DNA from: Thermoleophilia bacterium
GTDB lineage: Bacteria > Actinomycetota > Thermoleophilia > RBG-16-64-13
DNA: 64,000 nucleotides
Direction: 5' to 3'
Assembly (NCBI GenBank): GCA_026415615.1
Contig: JAOAGT010000001.1
Coordinates: forward strand, 246,572 to 310,571
This document shows, in pieces, positions 8,306-16,761 of the stretch. Made by a program: the position numbers and the translations under genes. The notes under the pieces are model-generated. The model was not told the origin of the DNA and did not search any database. It saw nothing but the letters and a program-made list of their open reading frames with translations. Within the stretch, counting starts at the first letter, position 1. Each line of letters starts with the position of its first letter.

Positions 8306-10930
8306 CTAGTCCTCGTCTTCCTCGATCCAGGCGTCAAAGCGAAGCCCGGATGCTGGGTCGTAAGGCCGTGAAAAAGCTTCCGGGTAATCCCTTCGCCAGG
8401 TCTCCCACTCTTCGTCAGAAACACGCTGCACGTCAACTAGATAGCCGCTGGTAGCCTGGCCCACCGCGTTTCTTGAAGTCGTGCCGTTGGGAGCGATGGT
8501 GTTGATGGCTCCACCACGATCAACCTTACCGGGGATGATGGGGTCATGCCGCGAACCGTGATCCACATAGACCACTCCTGGCCGAATTCGCTCCCACACC
8601 CGGGCACCCACCAAGACAATACCCCGCTCGTTGAACACCTTCACGATGTCGCCATCCTTAATGCCGCGAGGCTCTGCGTCGCTGGGATGAATCCAGATAG
8701 GCTCGTACAGGTAACCGTCTGGCCCTCTCACCTTACCGGTGGGTGTTTCGTGGGCCCAGCTGTTGTCGTCGCCCTGGGCGTGGGTACGCCACCGGGGATG
8801 ATTCGACATAAGGATCAGCGGGAACATGGCTGCCCGCTCGCTTGAAAGACTCTCATCGTGGGTGACGCCTTTTTCGATCCATTTCGGATAAGGCGGCCTT
8901 TCTTCGTCGCACGGGAAGTGCTTAGCCAACCTCTCCGAGTAGAACTCGAGCTTTCCGCTAGGGGTGCGGAGCGGGTTGGCCTCTGGATCTTCGTAGAACT
9001 TCCTCAGCCCGGGCGGGTCGTTTTCCCAGTCTTTGGCGGTGGCGTACACGTAGTGCTTTTTCTCGAGAAACTCCTCCCAAGTGGTGAGCTTACCGAGATT
9101 CATGCTGTCAAAGACCATTTTTTCCAGGTCCCGAGTCGTCAAGCCGCCAGTAAATTCTTTCCCCAGCCCGAGTTTTTCCGCTATCAAAGCCACTATCTCG
9201 TAATCGCTCTTGGACTCGCCAATAGGCGGGATGGCCTGCTCCTGTATGGACACAGAAGCAAAGTGAGGCCCCTGGCGAGTGGTGGTGACAATGTCCTCCA
9301 CTTCCAAAGTGGTGTTGGACGGGAGGATTATGTCTGCGTATAGGCAGTCATTTTCTAGCCAGGGGTGCTGGGCAACAATGCACTCAATGCTCGGGTGTCT
9401 AAGGGCCTCGATTGTGCGATTGCCGTGGTTCCAGCACGTGATGCGACACGGAGTGTCTGTCCAAATCATGTGGATCTCGACTCCGCCGTTTTCCTTCTCG
9501 ATCGGGTAGGTGTAACGTCGGAACTGCTCCTCGGTTTGGCACTCCTGACCGCCGCTCCCGTAGAAGGTAAGCGGAGGCTTGAGGATGGCGTCTTGGATAA
9601 GAGTCTTCGGAATAATCTGTGGTCCCCAAGCGTGCACAGTGGTCCAGCAAGGCTTGGTTAGCCGTTCTGGCAAGTCAGGATTAAAGAAGCGGATACTTCC
9701 CAGACCTTCGGCTCGGGGCATGCCGAAATAGGTCATCTGGCACTGATGCACTCCCGGCTTCCCGAGTCCCTGCATCCCCAACAGAATGCATTCCAGGCGG
9801 CCAGGCTCGTGAGAATACGGACCGCGAAAGGCCGAGCCTCCAAAATAGTGGACAATGGAAGTGGTCTTGCGAGCAAACTCCCGAGCCAGGGCTTTAATGG
9901 TCCATTCAGGAACTCCGCATTTCTTGCTGGCCCACTCGGGAGTCTTGGGGATTCCGTCTTCCTCTCCAAGCACGTATGCCTTTATCTTGTCAAAGCCAAC
10001 AGTATGGGTCTCAACGTATTCCTTGTCGTACGTGCCCTCCGTTATCCAGACATAGATTATGGCTAGCTGGAGCGCCGCGTCTGTGTTTGGAAGCACGGGA
10101 ATCCACTTATCTGCGTGTACGGCCGCTGCATAGTTTAGATCGGGGCAGATATACACCTGCTTGATTCCGACCTTGGTCCAAAATTGCGAAATCCGGCTGG
10201 CGTACTGTCCAGTGAAGCCCCACGGGGTGGTTTCCTCGTCGCATCCCCACTTAAGCACCATCTCTGCATGTTCCGAGATGTCTTTGATCACGTTTGCGGC
10301 AGGGGACATCATGCCTTGAAAGCCCTGCCCCCAAACGTGCTTGGCGCCCCAGTACCAGCCTTCCCAGCTGTCAGGATTTCGCACCTGCTGCGTGAAGCCT
10401 CCCATGAGGTCAAGCAGGCGGGCCTGGTGACCGTGAGGAGTGTGGATAGTCTTGCATTCTCCGTGGCCGTCTCCTTGAGCCAAGATGGCCAAGGGGCCGT
10501 AAGTCTCGTGAATCCGCTTGATTTCAGAGGCGACTAGCTCTATTGCCTCATCCCAGGAGATGCGCTTGAACTTGCTCTTGCCTCGGTTCTGGGGGTTACG
10601 CTCGCCGTTGGGGTCCCAGTCGACTCGCTTGAGCGGATACTTGATGCGGTTGGGTGAATAGGTGCGTTTCTTGTAAGCAAGGGAAAACGGCGCCGGCAAC
10701 GCTTTGCGTAAAGGCCTTAACACGTGACCGTTGCGCTCGATCTTCCAGGGATTCAGTTTCTCAAAGTCATACTTCCAGTCGTAGCGAAACGGGCGAATGC
10801 GCACTACTCGCCCGTTTTTTACGTCGACAAAACACTCGCCGCCCCCACCGAGTAGTCCACCCATGGCGAGGTTCTTGATGGTGACTTTGTCGACGCTAAC
10901 GTCAACTCTTCTACGTTCTTCTTCCCCCAT
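8306..10930 (-). CDS. Transhydroxylase-like molybdopterin oxidoreductase, catalytic subunit (alpha1)
   Basis: DMSO-reductase superfamily catalytic subunit of 874 residues that should bind bis-MGD molybdenum or tungsten. There is no N-terminal Cys-rich [4Fe-4S] motif and no Tat signal, as in pyrogallol-phloroglucinol transhydroxylase. The probable metal ligand serine is S188 in NPDSWEGW, next to D187. The segment holding the active-site histidine reads GDGHGEC (H156) instead of the SSHHxWG of the other three alpha proteins here, and the FPGY/VPAY tyrosine is missing. The C-terminal molybdopterin-dinucleotide-binding domain (WIHPSDAEPRGIKDGD onward) is intact. ATG 10930 follows AAAGGAAGAG. It is co-transcribed with beta1. 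Its altered active site suggests a different phenolic substrate or a net redox reaction. Confidence 0.88.
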   Translation of the reverse strand: MGEEERRRVDVSVDKVTIKNLAMGGLLGGGGECFVDVKNGRVVRIRPFRYDWKYDFEKLNPWKIERNGHVLRPLRKALPAPFSLAYKKRTYSPNRIKYPLKRVDWDPNGERNPQNRGKSKFKRISWDEAIELVASEIKRIHETYGPLAILAQGDGHGECKTIHTPHGHQARLLDLMGGFTQQVRNPDSWEGWYWGAKHVWGQGFQGMMSPAANVIKDISEHAEMVLKWGCDEETTPWGFTGQYASRISQFWTKVGIKQVYICPDLNYAAAVHADKWIPVLPNTDAALQLAIIYVWITEGTYDKEYVETHTVGFDKIKAYVLGEEDGIPKTPEWASKKCGVPEWTIKALAREFARKTTSIVHYFGGSAFRGPYSHEPGRLECILLGMQGLGKPGVHQCQMTYFGMPRAEGLGSIRFFNPDLPERLTKPCWTTVHAWGPQIIPKTLIQDAILKPPLTFYGSGGQECQTEEQFRRYTYPIEKENGGVEIHMIWTDTPCRITCWNHGNRTIEALRHPSIECIVAQHPWLENDCLYADIILPSNTTLEVEDIVTTTRQGPHFASVSIQEQAIPPIGESKSDYEIVALIAEKLGLGKEFTGGLTTRDLEKMVFDSMNLGKLTTWEEFLEKKHYVYATAKDWENDPPGLRKFYEDPEANPLRTPSGKLEFYSERLAKHFPCDEERPPYPKWIEKGVTHDESLSSERAAMFPLILMSNHPRWRTHAQGDDNSWAHETPTGKVRGPDGYLYEPIWIHPSDAEPRGIKDGDIVKVFNERGIVLVGARVWERIRPGVVYVDHGSRHDPIIPGKVDRGGAINTIAPNGTTSRNAVGQATSGYLVDVQRVSDEEWETWRRDYPEAFSRPYDPASGLRFDAWIEEDED

Positions 10931-11011
10931 GCGCTCTTCCTTTCCAGGAGAAGTGACAACTTGGTTCGGTCAACAAGGTTCGTTCTTGGATGACTATTGG
11001 CCTATTCTTTG

Positions 11012-11026
11012 TACCTTATCAAGGTA
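11012..11026. promoter_or_regulatory. Candidate IclR operator upstream of alpha1
   Basis: TACCTT-N3-AAGGTA is a perfect inverted repeat in the 122-base gap between the IclR gene and alpha1. It shares the CAAGGTA half-site with a palindrome in front of the IclR gene. The operator role is inferred. Confidence 0.45.
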
Positions 11027-11052
11027 AAGCAAGTCAACCGGATTTTGAACCC

Positions 11053-11883
11053 TTAGCCTTCCCGTGGCATCCAGCCGAGATAGGCGGAGAAAGAAGCCGC
11101 GGTTTCTTTAACTGCCTGGGTGCATAGCTCGCATTCCTCTGGGCCAAACCGTCCGGTAGGCACTACTACCGAAATAGTGGCGCAGAGGGCGCCGAACTGG
11201 TCCCAAACCGGAGCGCCTACGGCACAAATTCCCAAGTACACTTCTTCGCGGTCGTATGCAATACCCTCTCGTGCTACTCGCTCGAGCTCAGCGGCGATAG
11301 CTTGCGGGTCGGTGACGGTGTAGGGCGTACGCTTCTGCCGCGGCTGAGACAAAATTGCCTTGCGCTGCTCCGGAGACTTATAAGCTACAAACAACTTACC
11401 GTGTACCGAGGAGATGTTGTCCAGGATCCGCCCGGGGGCGGTCATCCTCTTGAACGGACGGGTAGTGTTGATGATATCGACGCACACTGGGTACCCGTCC
11501 ACTTCTACCGCCAATGTGACAGACTCACCGGTCTTTTGAACCAAGTTTTCTAGGAAGGGACGCGCCGCCTTGACAAAAGCAGAATGGTCGTCGGCTACGT
11601 AGGTTAAAGCCAGTGTAGCTGGTCCAAGTCGATACCGATTGGTGGCTGGATCGCGGACCAAGAATGCCATTGCCTCCAGCGTCCGAACCATGCGGTATAC
11701 GGTCATCCGCACCATTCCGGTTTGTTCGGCCATTTCATCTATGGTCCATTCCCGGTGGTCGACATCATACAGGCAGAGTATCGACAGACCTCGCTGGAGT
11801 GCTCTAACTTGTAAAGGGTCGGTCTCTCGCAGTGCCGTAGTCACAATGACTGTTCTCCTGTGGCTTTTGGTCGCGCCCGGCAT
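11053..11883 (-). CDS. IclR-family transcriptional regulator (second copy)
   Basis: 276-residue IclR regulator: N-terminal winged helix (RALQRGLSILCLYD, then MVRMTVYRMVRTLEA) and C-terminal ligand-binding domain with the family end AVKETAASFSAYLGW. It is a close paralogue of the regulator at 2628-3449. It is transcribed divergently from the alpha2/beta2/thiolase operon and in the same direction as alpha1/beta1, so it is well placed to control both molybdoenzyme operons. Palindromic GGTAT-type sequences lie in the divergent promoter. ATG 11883 is used; GTG starts a few codons in are possible. The effector is likely a phenolic or an organic acid of the pathway, but this is not shown by the sequence. 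Confidence 0.88.
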   Translation of the reverse strand: MPGATKSHRRTVIVTTALRETDPLQVRALQRGLSILCLYDVDHREWTIDEMAEQTGMVRMTVYRMVRTLEAMAFLVRDPATNRYRLGPATLALTYVADDHSAFVKAARPFLENLVQKTGESVTLAVEVDGYPVCVDIINTTRPFKRMTAPGRILDNISSVHGKLFVAYKSPEQRKAILSQPRQKRTPYTVTDPQAIAAELERVAREGIAYDREEVYLGICAVGAPVWDQFGALCATISVVVPTGRFGPEECELCTQAVKETAASFSAYLGWMPREG

Positions 11884-11905
11884 TGGCCACTTCTTGTAAA
11901 TGGCT

Positions 11906-11952
11906 GGTATCTAGCTTACGATACCAAGGTATTACCGTACAATATCAATATT
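11906..11952. promoter_or_regulatory. Clustered palindromes in divergent IclR/alpha2 promoter
   Basis: GGTATC-N8-GATACC (11906-11925) overlaps ATACCAAGGTAT (11921-11932), and AATATCAATATT follows at 11941-11952. They sit between the divergently transcribed IclR gene and alpha2, as expected for an autoregulated operator. The half-site CAAGGTA recurs at 11012-11026. Confidence 0.5.
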
Positions 11953-12007
11953 TCGTTTTATACGGAGACTCCTTGTTTACCGCTTAGCTTTTAGGAGCCG
12001 ATGCTAG

Positions 12008-14533
12008 ATGGCAGAGAGGGTCTATACCAACTGTACAAACAGCGGGCCGGTGTCTGTATATGTCAGGGATGGCAAGATTGTGCGAGTCCGTCCCCTGGTT
12101 GTCGAAGAGAAAGACTTTAAGCCTTGGGTGATAGAGGCTGACGGACGCAAGTACTCTCCTCCCAAGAAAGTCACGCTGTCGCCCTATATCCACGCCGAAC
12201 GCCGCCGGATTTACTCCGCCGATCGAATCAAATATCCCATGAAGAGAGTTGATTTCGATCCCGACGGAGAACGGCATCCAGAAAACCGGGGCAAGTCTCC
12301 CTATGTCCGCATTTCCTGGGACGAAGCCGCCACGATTGTAGCCAAAGAGATCCAGCGGGTGATTGACACGTACGGCGGATCGGCAATCAGCGGTATCACT
12401 TCTTCTCACCACAACTGGGGAATTGTGGGTTACAAGATGGGTCCCTTTGCCCGGTTTATGAACATGCTTGGTTATACGCCAGTGCTGGACAATCCGGACA
12501 GCTGGGAGGGATGGCACTGGGGCGCCACCCACACCTATGGATTTTTTTGGCGACTGGGGATGCCCGAGCCGTACGACATGCTCGAGGATGCGCTCAAGCA
12601 TGCAGAGATGATCGTGTTCTGGTCCAACGACCCAGACAGCACCCGGGGAACCTATTCCGGGCAGGATTCCGCTCTCTGGCGGCAGTGGCTAAAAGAGAAG
12701 GGTGTAAAGATGGTCTTCATCGACCCCTTCTATAACTACACCAACGCGGTCATGGGCGGAAAGTGGATTGCCCCGCGTCCCGGCACCGATACGGCGATAG
12801 CCATGGCCATTGCCTTTGTATGGATTACCGAAGGCACTTACAACAAAGAGTATGTTCGTGACCGCACGATAGGGTTTGAGGAGTTTAAGGCTTACGTGCT
12901 GGGCGAGACCGACGGCGTGCCCAAGACTCCCGAGTGGGCCGCCGAAGAATCGGGAGTTGAGGCACGGGTCATCCGCTCACTGGCTCGCGAGTGGGCGGCC
13001 AAGCGCACGGTGCTGTCAGGCGGTTCACGCGGGGGCGAAGGAGGTGCCTGCCGGCAAGCTTACGCGACCGAGTGGGCCCGCATGATGGTACTCTTGCAGG
13101 CCATGCAGGGCCTAGGAGCGCCGGGGCGTAGCATCTGGGGAACCACCATGGGGGCTCCCTCCAACACGACCATATGGGTCCCGGCTTATGGCGAGCCTGA
13201 CGGGCGGATGTCTATGTCACGGAAGGCTGCCAAGTACATTCCCGAAAACCCCACGCAGCAGCGGCTGTGGCGTCTTACGGTGCCGGACGCCATTCTTAAT
13301 CCTCCGGTGGAATGGTGGGGCGAAGGGTTCTGCGGAAAGAGCCTCGAGCAGCAGTTCACGCATTTTGTGTATCCGATGGAAGGCTATTCCGAAATCAAGC
13401 TGTGGTATCGCTACGGAGGCTCCTTCATAGGAACTATGAGCGACACCAGCAAGTGGGTGCGCATGTACCAAAGCCCCAAGTTGGAATTTGTCGTCAATCA
13501 GGACATTTGGTTCAACAGCGAAACCTGCATGGCAGACATTATTCTTCCTGCCTGCACCAATTTTGAGCGCGATGACATCGGTGAGTGGGCTGCCATTAAC
13601 GGCTACACAGTCCATGCTAGCTGCGGCTGCAACTACCGTGTGGTGGTGAGGGAACAGAAGTGTATAGAACCACTCTGGGAGTCCAAGTCTGACTACGAGA
13701 TTTTTGCTCTTATCAGTAAGAAGCTGGGCCGTTGGGAGGAGTACACAGACGGCGGCAAGACCGAGCTTGATTGGGTAAAGGCCTTCTTTGATATCTCCGA
13801 TTTGCCCAAGGAGATAAGCTGGGAGGAATTCAACCAGAAGGGCTACCACATTATTAATATTGAGGAAGACTACAAGTCCACCCCTGCCCTGCGCTGGTTC
13901 TACGAGGGCAGGCCGTGCGACACCCCAGACCTCGGCAATCCCAAGCGGTTAACGGAGAAGGCGGGTGAACTAGGCACCTACAGTGGAAAAATCGAGTTTG
14001 CCTCGGTGAGCCTAAGAGAGCACTTCCCTGATGATGAGGAAAGGCCGGTAGTTCCGAAGTACATTCCAAGCTGGGAGGGGCATCGCTCCACTGAGCTAGT
14101 GGGCAAGTATCCCCTCCAGCTAATTTCTCCTCACCCGCGCTTCTCGTTCCACTGCCACTACGACAAGCATACTGATTGGCTAAACGACATCCCCGGGCAT
14201 CGCATCAAGAAGGACGGACATGCGTGGTGGCCGGTGCGTATCAATCCGAAAGATGCGGCGGCGCGAGGGATAAATAACCATGACATTGTGCGCGTGTTTA
14301 ACGATCGCGGATCCGTGCTTTGTATTGCCGTTGTCACCGGACGAGTGAGACCGGGGGTAGTGCACAGCTTTGCCTCGTCGGCCCACTATGATCCGCTTAT
14401 TCCAGGGGATCCAAAGTCTCCGGACAAAGGGGGCTGCGTGAACTTGCTTACTCCATCGCGGATGTTGTCAAAGCATGCGCCAGGCATGACGCCAAATTCT
14501 TGCTTGGTCGAGATCGAGAAATGGGAGGGCTGA
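12008..14533 (+). CDS. Transhydroxylase-like molybdopterin oxidoreductase, catalytic subunit (alpha2)
   Basis: 841-residue bis-MGD enzyme of the pyrogallol-phloroglucinol transhydroxylase type, cytoplasmic, without an Fe-S motif of its own. H134 in SSHHNWG, Y142, D164 and S165 in NPDSWEGW and Y394 in VPAYGE fall at a constant offset of ten from H144, Y152, D174, S175 and Y404 of the Pelobacter enzyme as I recall its active site; the neighbouring arginine is a lysine here (K143). The C-terminal cofactor-binding domain is complete. ATG 12008 follows TTAGGAG. The beta2 gene starts 4 bases after its stop, so this is a proper alpha/beta pair, and a thiolase follows. The likely reaction is hydroxyl transfer between polyphenols, or hydroxylation/dehydroxylation of a related phenol. 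Confidence 0.9.
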   Translation: MAERVYTNCTNSGPVSVYVRDGKIVRVRPLVVEEKDFKPWVIEADGRKYSPPKKVTLSPYIHAERRRIYSADRIKYPMKRVDFDPDGERHPENRGKSPYVRISWDEAATIVAKEIQRVIDTYGGSAISGITSSHHNWGIVGYKMGPFARFMNMLGYTPVLDNPDSWEGWHWGATHTYGFFWRLGMPEPYDMLEDALKHAEMIVFWSNDPDSTRGTYSGQDSALWRQWLKEKGVKMVFIDPFYNYTNAVMGGKWIAPRPGTDTAIAMAIAFVWITEGTYNKEYVRDRTIGFEEFKAYVLGETDGVPKTPEWAAEESGVEARVIRSLAREWAAKRTVLSGGSRGGEGGACRQAYATEWARMMVLLQAMQGLGAPGRSIWGTTMGAPSNTTIWVPAYGEPDGRMSMSRKAAKYIPENPTQQRLWRLTVPDAILNPPVEWWGEGFCGKSLEQQFTHFVYPMEGYSEIKLWYRYGGSFIGTMSDTSKWVRMYQSPKLEFVVNQDIWFNSETCMADIILPACTNFERDDIGEWAAINGYTVHASCGCNYRVVVREQKCIEPLWESKSDYEIFALISKKLGRWEEYTDGGKTELDWVKAFFDISDLPKEISWEEFNQKGYHIINIEEDYKSTPALRWFYEGRPCDTPDLGNPKRLTEKAGELGTYSGKIEFASVSLREHFPDDEERPVVPKYIPSWEGHRSTELVGKYPLQLISPHPRFSFHCHYDKHTDWLNDIPGHRIKKDGHAWWPVRINPKDAAARGINNHDIVRVFNDRGSVLCIAVVTGRVRPGVVHSFASSAHYDPLIPGDPKSPDKGGCVNLLTPSRMLSKHAPGMTPNSCLVEIEKWEG

Positions 14534-14537
14534 CGAG

Positions 14538-15377
14538 ATGACGCGTCTGGGCCTGCTCATAGATGTAACTAAGTGCAACGGCTGCTACAACTGCTTTCTT
14601 GCCTGCCGAGATGAGTACTACGGAAACGATTACCCTCCCTATTCGGCGGCGCAGCCTCTTGAGGGACATTTCTGGATGCAGGTCAAGGAAGTGGAACGCG
14701 GTGCCTACCCTAAGCCTAAGGTTGACTACGTGGCTGTCCCCTGTCAGCACTGCGAGGAGGCGCCCTGTATAACCGCTGCTCTTGACGGGGCGGTATACCG
14801 CCGGGCCGACGGGATTGTGCTAATTGATCCTGAGAAAGCCAAGGGACAGCGTGCTGTCGTGGGGGCTTGTCCCTACCGGGTGGTTTTTTGGAACGAGGAA
14901 CTTGAAATCCCGCAAAAATGCACGTTGTGCGCGCATCTGTTGGATGCCGGGGAGCGTCAGCCTCGGTGCGTTGAAGCGTGTCCTACGGGGGCTCTGGTGT
15001 TTGGAGATCTAGATGATCCGGAAAGCGAGATTTCGCAGTTATGCGCCAGCCTGCCCACCGAGTTTTATCACCCGGAATATGGGACTAAGCCTCTGGTGCG
15101 CTACGTGGGGCTGCCTAAACGGTTTGTGGTCGGTGAAGTCATAAAAAGGGATAGGCCGGATGAGTGCGCAGAGGGCGTGCTTGTGACCTTGGAAGGAGAA
15201 GGAGTAAGGCTTGAGACTTACACCGACAGCTTTGGGGACTTTGAGTTTGATGGCCTGGAGAAGGATAAGGCGTATCAGGTGCGCATTGACTGCGAAGGCT
15301 ATGCCTCAATGATTATTGATGTGTTTACTCGCCGGGATGTAGATCTAGGCACGATTGTACTAGAGCCTTTTGATTGA
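14538..15377 (+). CDS. Three-cluster Fe-S subunit of transhydroxylase-like enzyme (beta2)
   Basis: 279-residue partner of alpha2. Cysteine blocks one (CNGCYNCFLAC) and four (CTLCAHLL...CVEAC) are complete. Block two keeps only its first three cysteines (CQHCEEAPC) and block three only its last (ACPYR), where the other cysteines are replaced in EKAKGQRAVVG. Those four losses are exactly the ligands of one cluster, leaving three [4Fe-4S] clusters, the number known for the Pelobacter transhydroxylase small subunit. A C-terminal beta-sandwich follows (VLVTLEGEGVRLETYTDSFGDFEFDGL). It is tightly coupled to alpha2, with a 4-base gap. A thiolase starts 12 bases downstream, linking it to the degradative pathway. 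Confidence 0.92.
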   Translation: MTRLGLLIDVTKCNGCYNCFLACRDEYYGNDYPPYSAAQPLEGHFWMQVKEVERGAYPKPKVDYVAVPCQHCEEAPCITAALDGAVYRRADGIVLIDPEKAKGQRAVVGACPYRVVFWNEELEIPQKCTLCAHLLDAGERQPRCVEACPTGALVFGDLDDPESEISQLCASLPTEFYHPEYGTKPLVRYVGLPKRFVVGEVIKRDRPDECAEGVLVTLEGEGVRLETYTDSFGDFEFDGLEKDKAYQVRIDCEGYASMIIDVFTRRDVDLGTIVLEPFD

Positions 15378-15389
15378 TCTAGGAGCTAC

Positions 15390-16586
15390 ATGGAAGAGGT
15401 CGTTATTGCAAGTGCAGTTCGGACGGCGGTCGGCCGTATAGGCGGCGCGCTCAGAGATGTGGAGCCTGAGGACCTGGCCAAGCTGGTGATTCGGGAGGCT
15501 CTGGTTCGGGCTCAGGTGGAGCCAGGAGAGGTTGATGAGGTCATCCTGGGTCAAACCAAACAAAGCGCTGACGCGGCGAATATTGCCCGTGTGGCTGCCC
15601 TAAAAGCCGGTCTGCCGGTAGAGGTGCCAGCGTACACAGTTCACCGTCAGTGCGGCTCAGGCTTACAAGCTGTCTACAACGCTTGGCAGGCGATCCGGCT
15701 AGGCGAGGCAAGCGTAGTGGCGGCTGGCGGAGTAGAGAGCATGAGCAAGGCTCCCTATTACCTGCGCGGGGCTCGTTTTGGCTACATTTCCGGCAACGCT
15801 GTGTTGGTTGATTCAAACACCGAGAGCCAGCCTCGTTCTCAGCCAGTGGAGATCTACGGCAATCTGACTATGGGGCTAACGGCTGAGAACTTAGCTGAGA
15901 GGTATGGGATTTCTCGAGAAGAGCAGGACCGTTTCGCCCTCGCCAGCCAGGAGAAAGCGCTGGCGGCTATAGAGTCCGGTCGTTTCAAGGAAGAGATAAT
16001 CCCAGTAGAGGTGCCCCAGAAAAAGGGAGCGCCCGTAATTTTTGACACCGATGAGCATCCGCGCAAAAGTACGCTGGAGGGGCTTGCCGCGCTTCCGCCG
16101 GTCTTCAAGCAGGGTGGCACCGTCACGGCCGGCAACTCTTCTGGTCGCAATGATGGCGCGGCCTGCACGGTTTGCATGTCGGCTCGCGAAGCTGAGCGGA
16201 GAGGTATTGAGCCTCTGGCTGTCATAAGAAGCTTTGGTGTAGCTGGAGTGCCGCCCGAGATTATGGGGATTGGCCCCGCGCCAGCCAGCCGCAAGGCTTT
16301 GGCCAAGGCGGGGCTTAGCTTTGACGACATAGAGCTGATCGAACTGAATGAGGCCTTTGCGGCTCAGGCGCTCGCGGTGATAAAAGACCTGGGTCTCCAG
16401 GACCGCCTGGGCGACATCAATGTAAACGGAGGAGCTATCGCTCTCGGGCATCCCCTCGGCTGCTCCGGAGCGCGTATTTTAACCACGCTGCTCTACGAGA
16501 TGAGAAGGCGCGGGGTCCGCTACGGCTTGGCCACCCTGTGCATTGCCGGAGGGCAGGGAATCGCTGTAGTAGTGGAGCGTGTCTAG
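15390..16586 (+). CDS. Acetyl-CoA C-acetyltransferase (thiolase)
   Basis: Cleaves acetoacetyl-CoA or a longer 3-ketoacyl-CoA with CoA to acetyl-CoA, or runs in reverse. All thiolase landmarks are present in 398 residues: nucleophile C88 in HRQCGSG, NEAFAAQ, the catalytic histidine in [17 protein letters not shown], and the second cysteine in [11 protein letters not shown] 15390 follows TAGGAG. It is the last gene of the alpha2-beta2 operon. Acetoacetyl-CoA would be a product if the BKACE enzyme acts on triacetate, so it fits as the terminal step of polyphenol breakdown. Confidence 0.95.
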   Translation: MEEVVIASAVRTAVGRIGGALRDVEPEDLAKLVIREALVRAQVEPGEVDEVILGQTKQSADAANIARVAALKAGLPVEVPAYTVHRQCGSGLQAVYNAWQAIRLGEASVVAAGGVESMSKAPYYLRGARFGYISGNAVLVDSNTESQPRSQPVEIYGNLTMGLTAENLAERYGISREEQDRFALASQEKALAAIESGRFKEEIIPVEVPQKKGAPVIFDTDEHPRKSTLEGLAALPPVFKQGGTVTAGNSSGRNDGAACTVCMSAREAERRGIEPLAVIRSFGVAGVPPEIMGIGPAPASRKALAKAGLSFDDIELIELNEAFAAQALAVIKDLGLQDRLGDINVNGGAIALGHPLGCSGARILTTLLYEMRRRGVRYGLATLCIAGGQGIAVVVERV

Positions 16587-16631
16587 CGCGAGGAAGGCTG
16601 CGATGGGCCCGGGCCGTCTTTGTGGGGAGTA

Positions 16632-16672
16632 AAAAGAGGCGCGGCGGCAGCCCTGCGGGGCTGCCGCCGCGC
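16632..16672 (-). terminator. Intrinsic terminator for the B3/B4 gene, also at end of thiolase operon
   Basis: Perfect 15-bp stem (16639-16653 with 16658-16672) and a 4-base loop. Read on the minus strand it is followed by CTCTTTTT (complement of 16632-16638), a canonical U-tract for the gene at 16762-17478. On the plus strand the U-tract is absent, so it may only partly stop the thiolase transcript. Confidence 0.8.
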
Positions 16673-16761
16673 CCACATTCCGCTCTCCTACGCCCTAGCT
16701 CACGTCTCTCCCAGGGTCACTCGCCAGCACTGCTGGCGCCCGTCTGATCGGGTCGGCGGTC

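Noticed and set aside
8306-14533. Calling the alpha proteins acetylene hydratase, formate dehydrogenase or nitrate reductase
   Set aside because: They lack the N-terminal CxxCxxxC cluster motif and carry the NPDSWEGW serine; the beta subunits have the transhydroxylase-type C-terminal beta domain.
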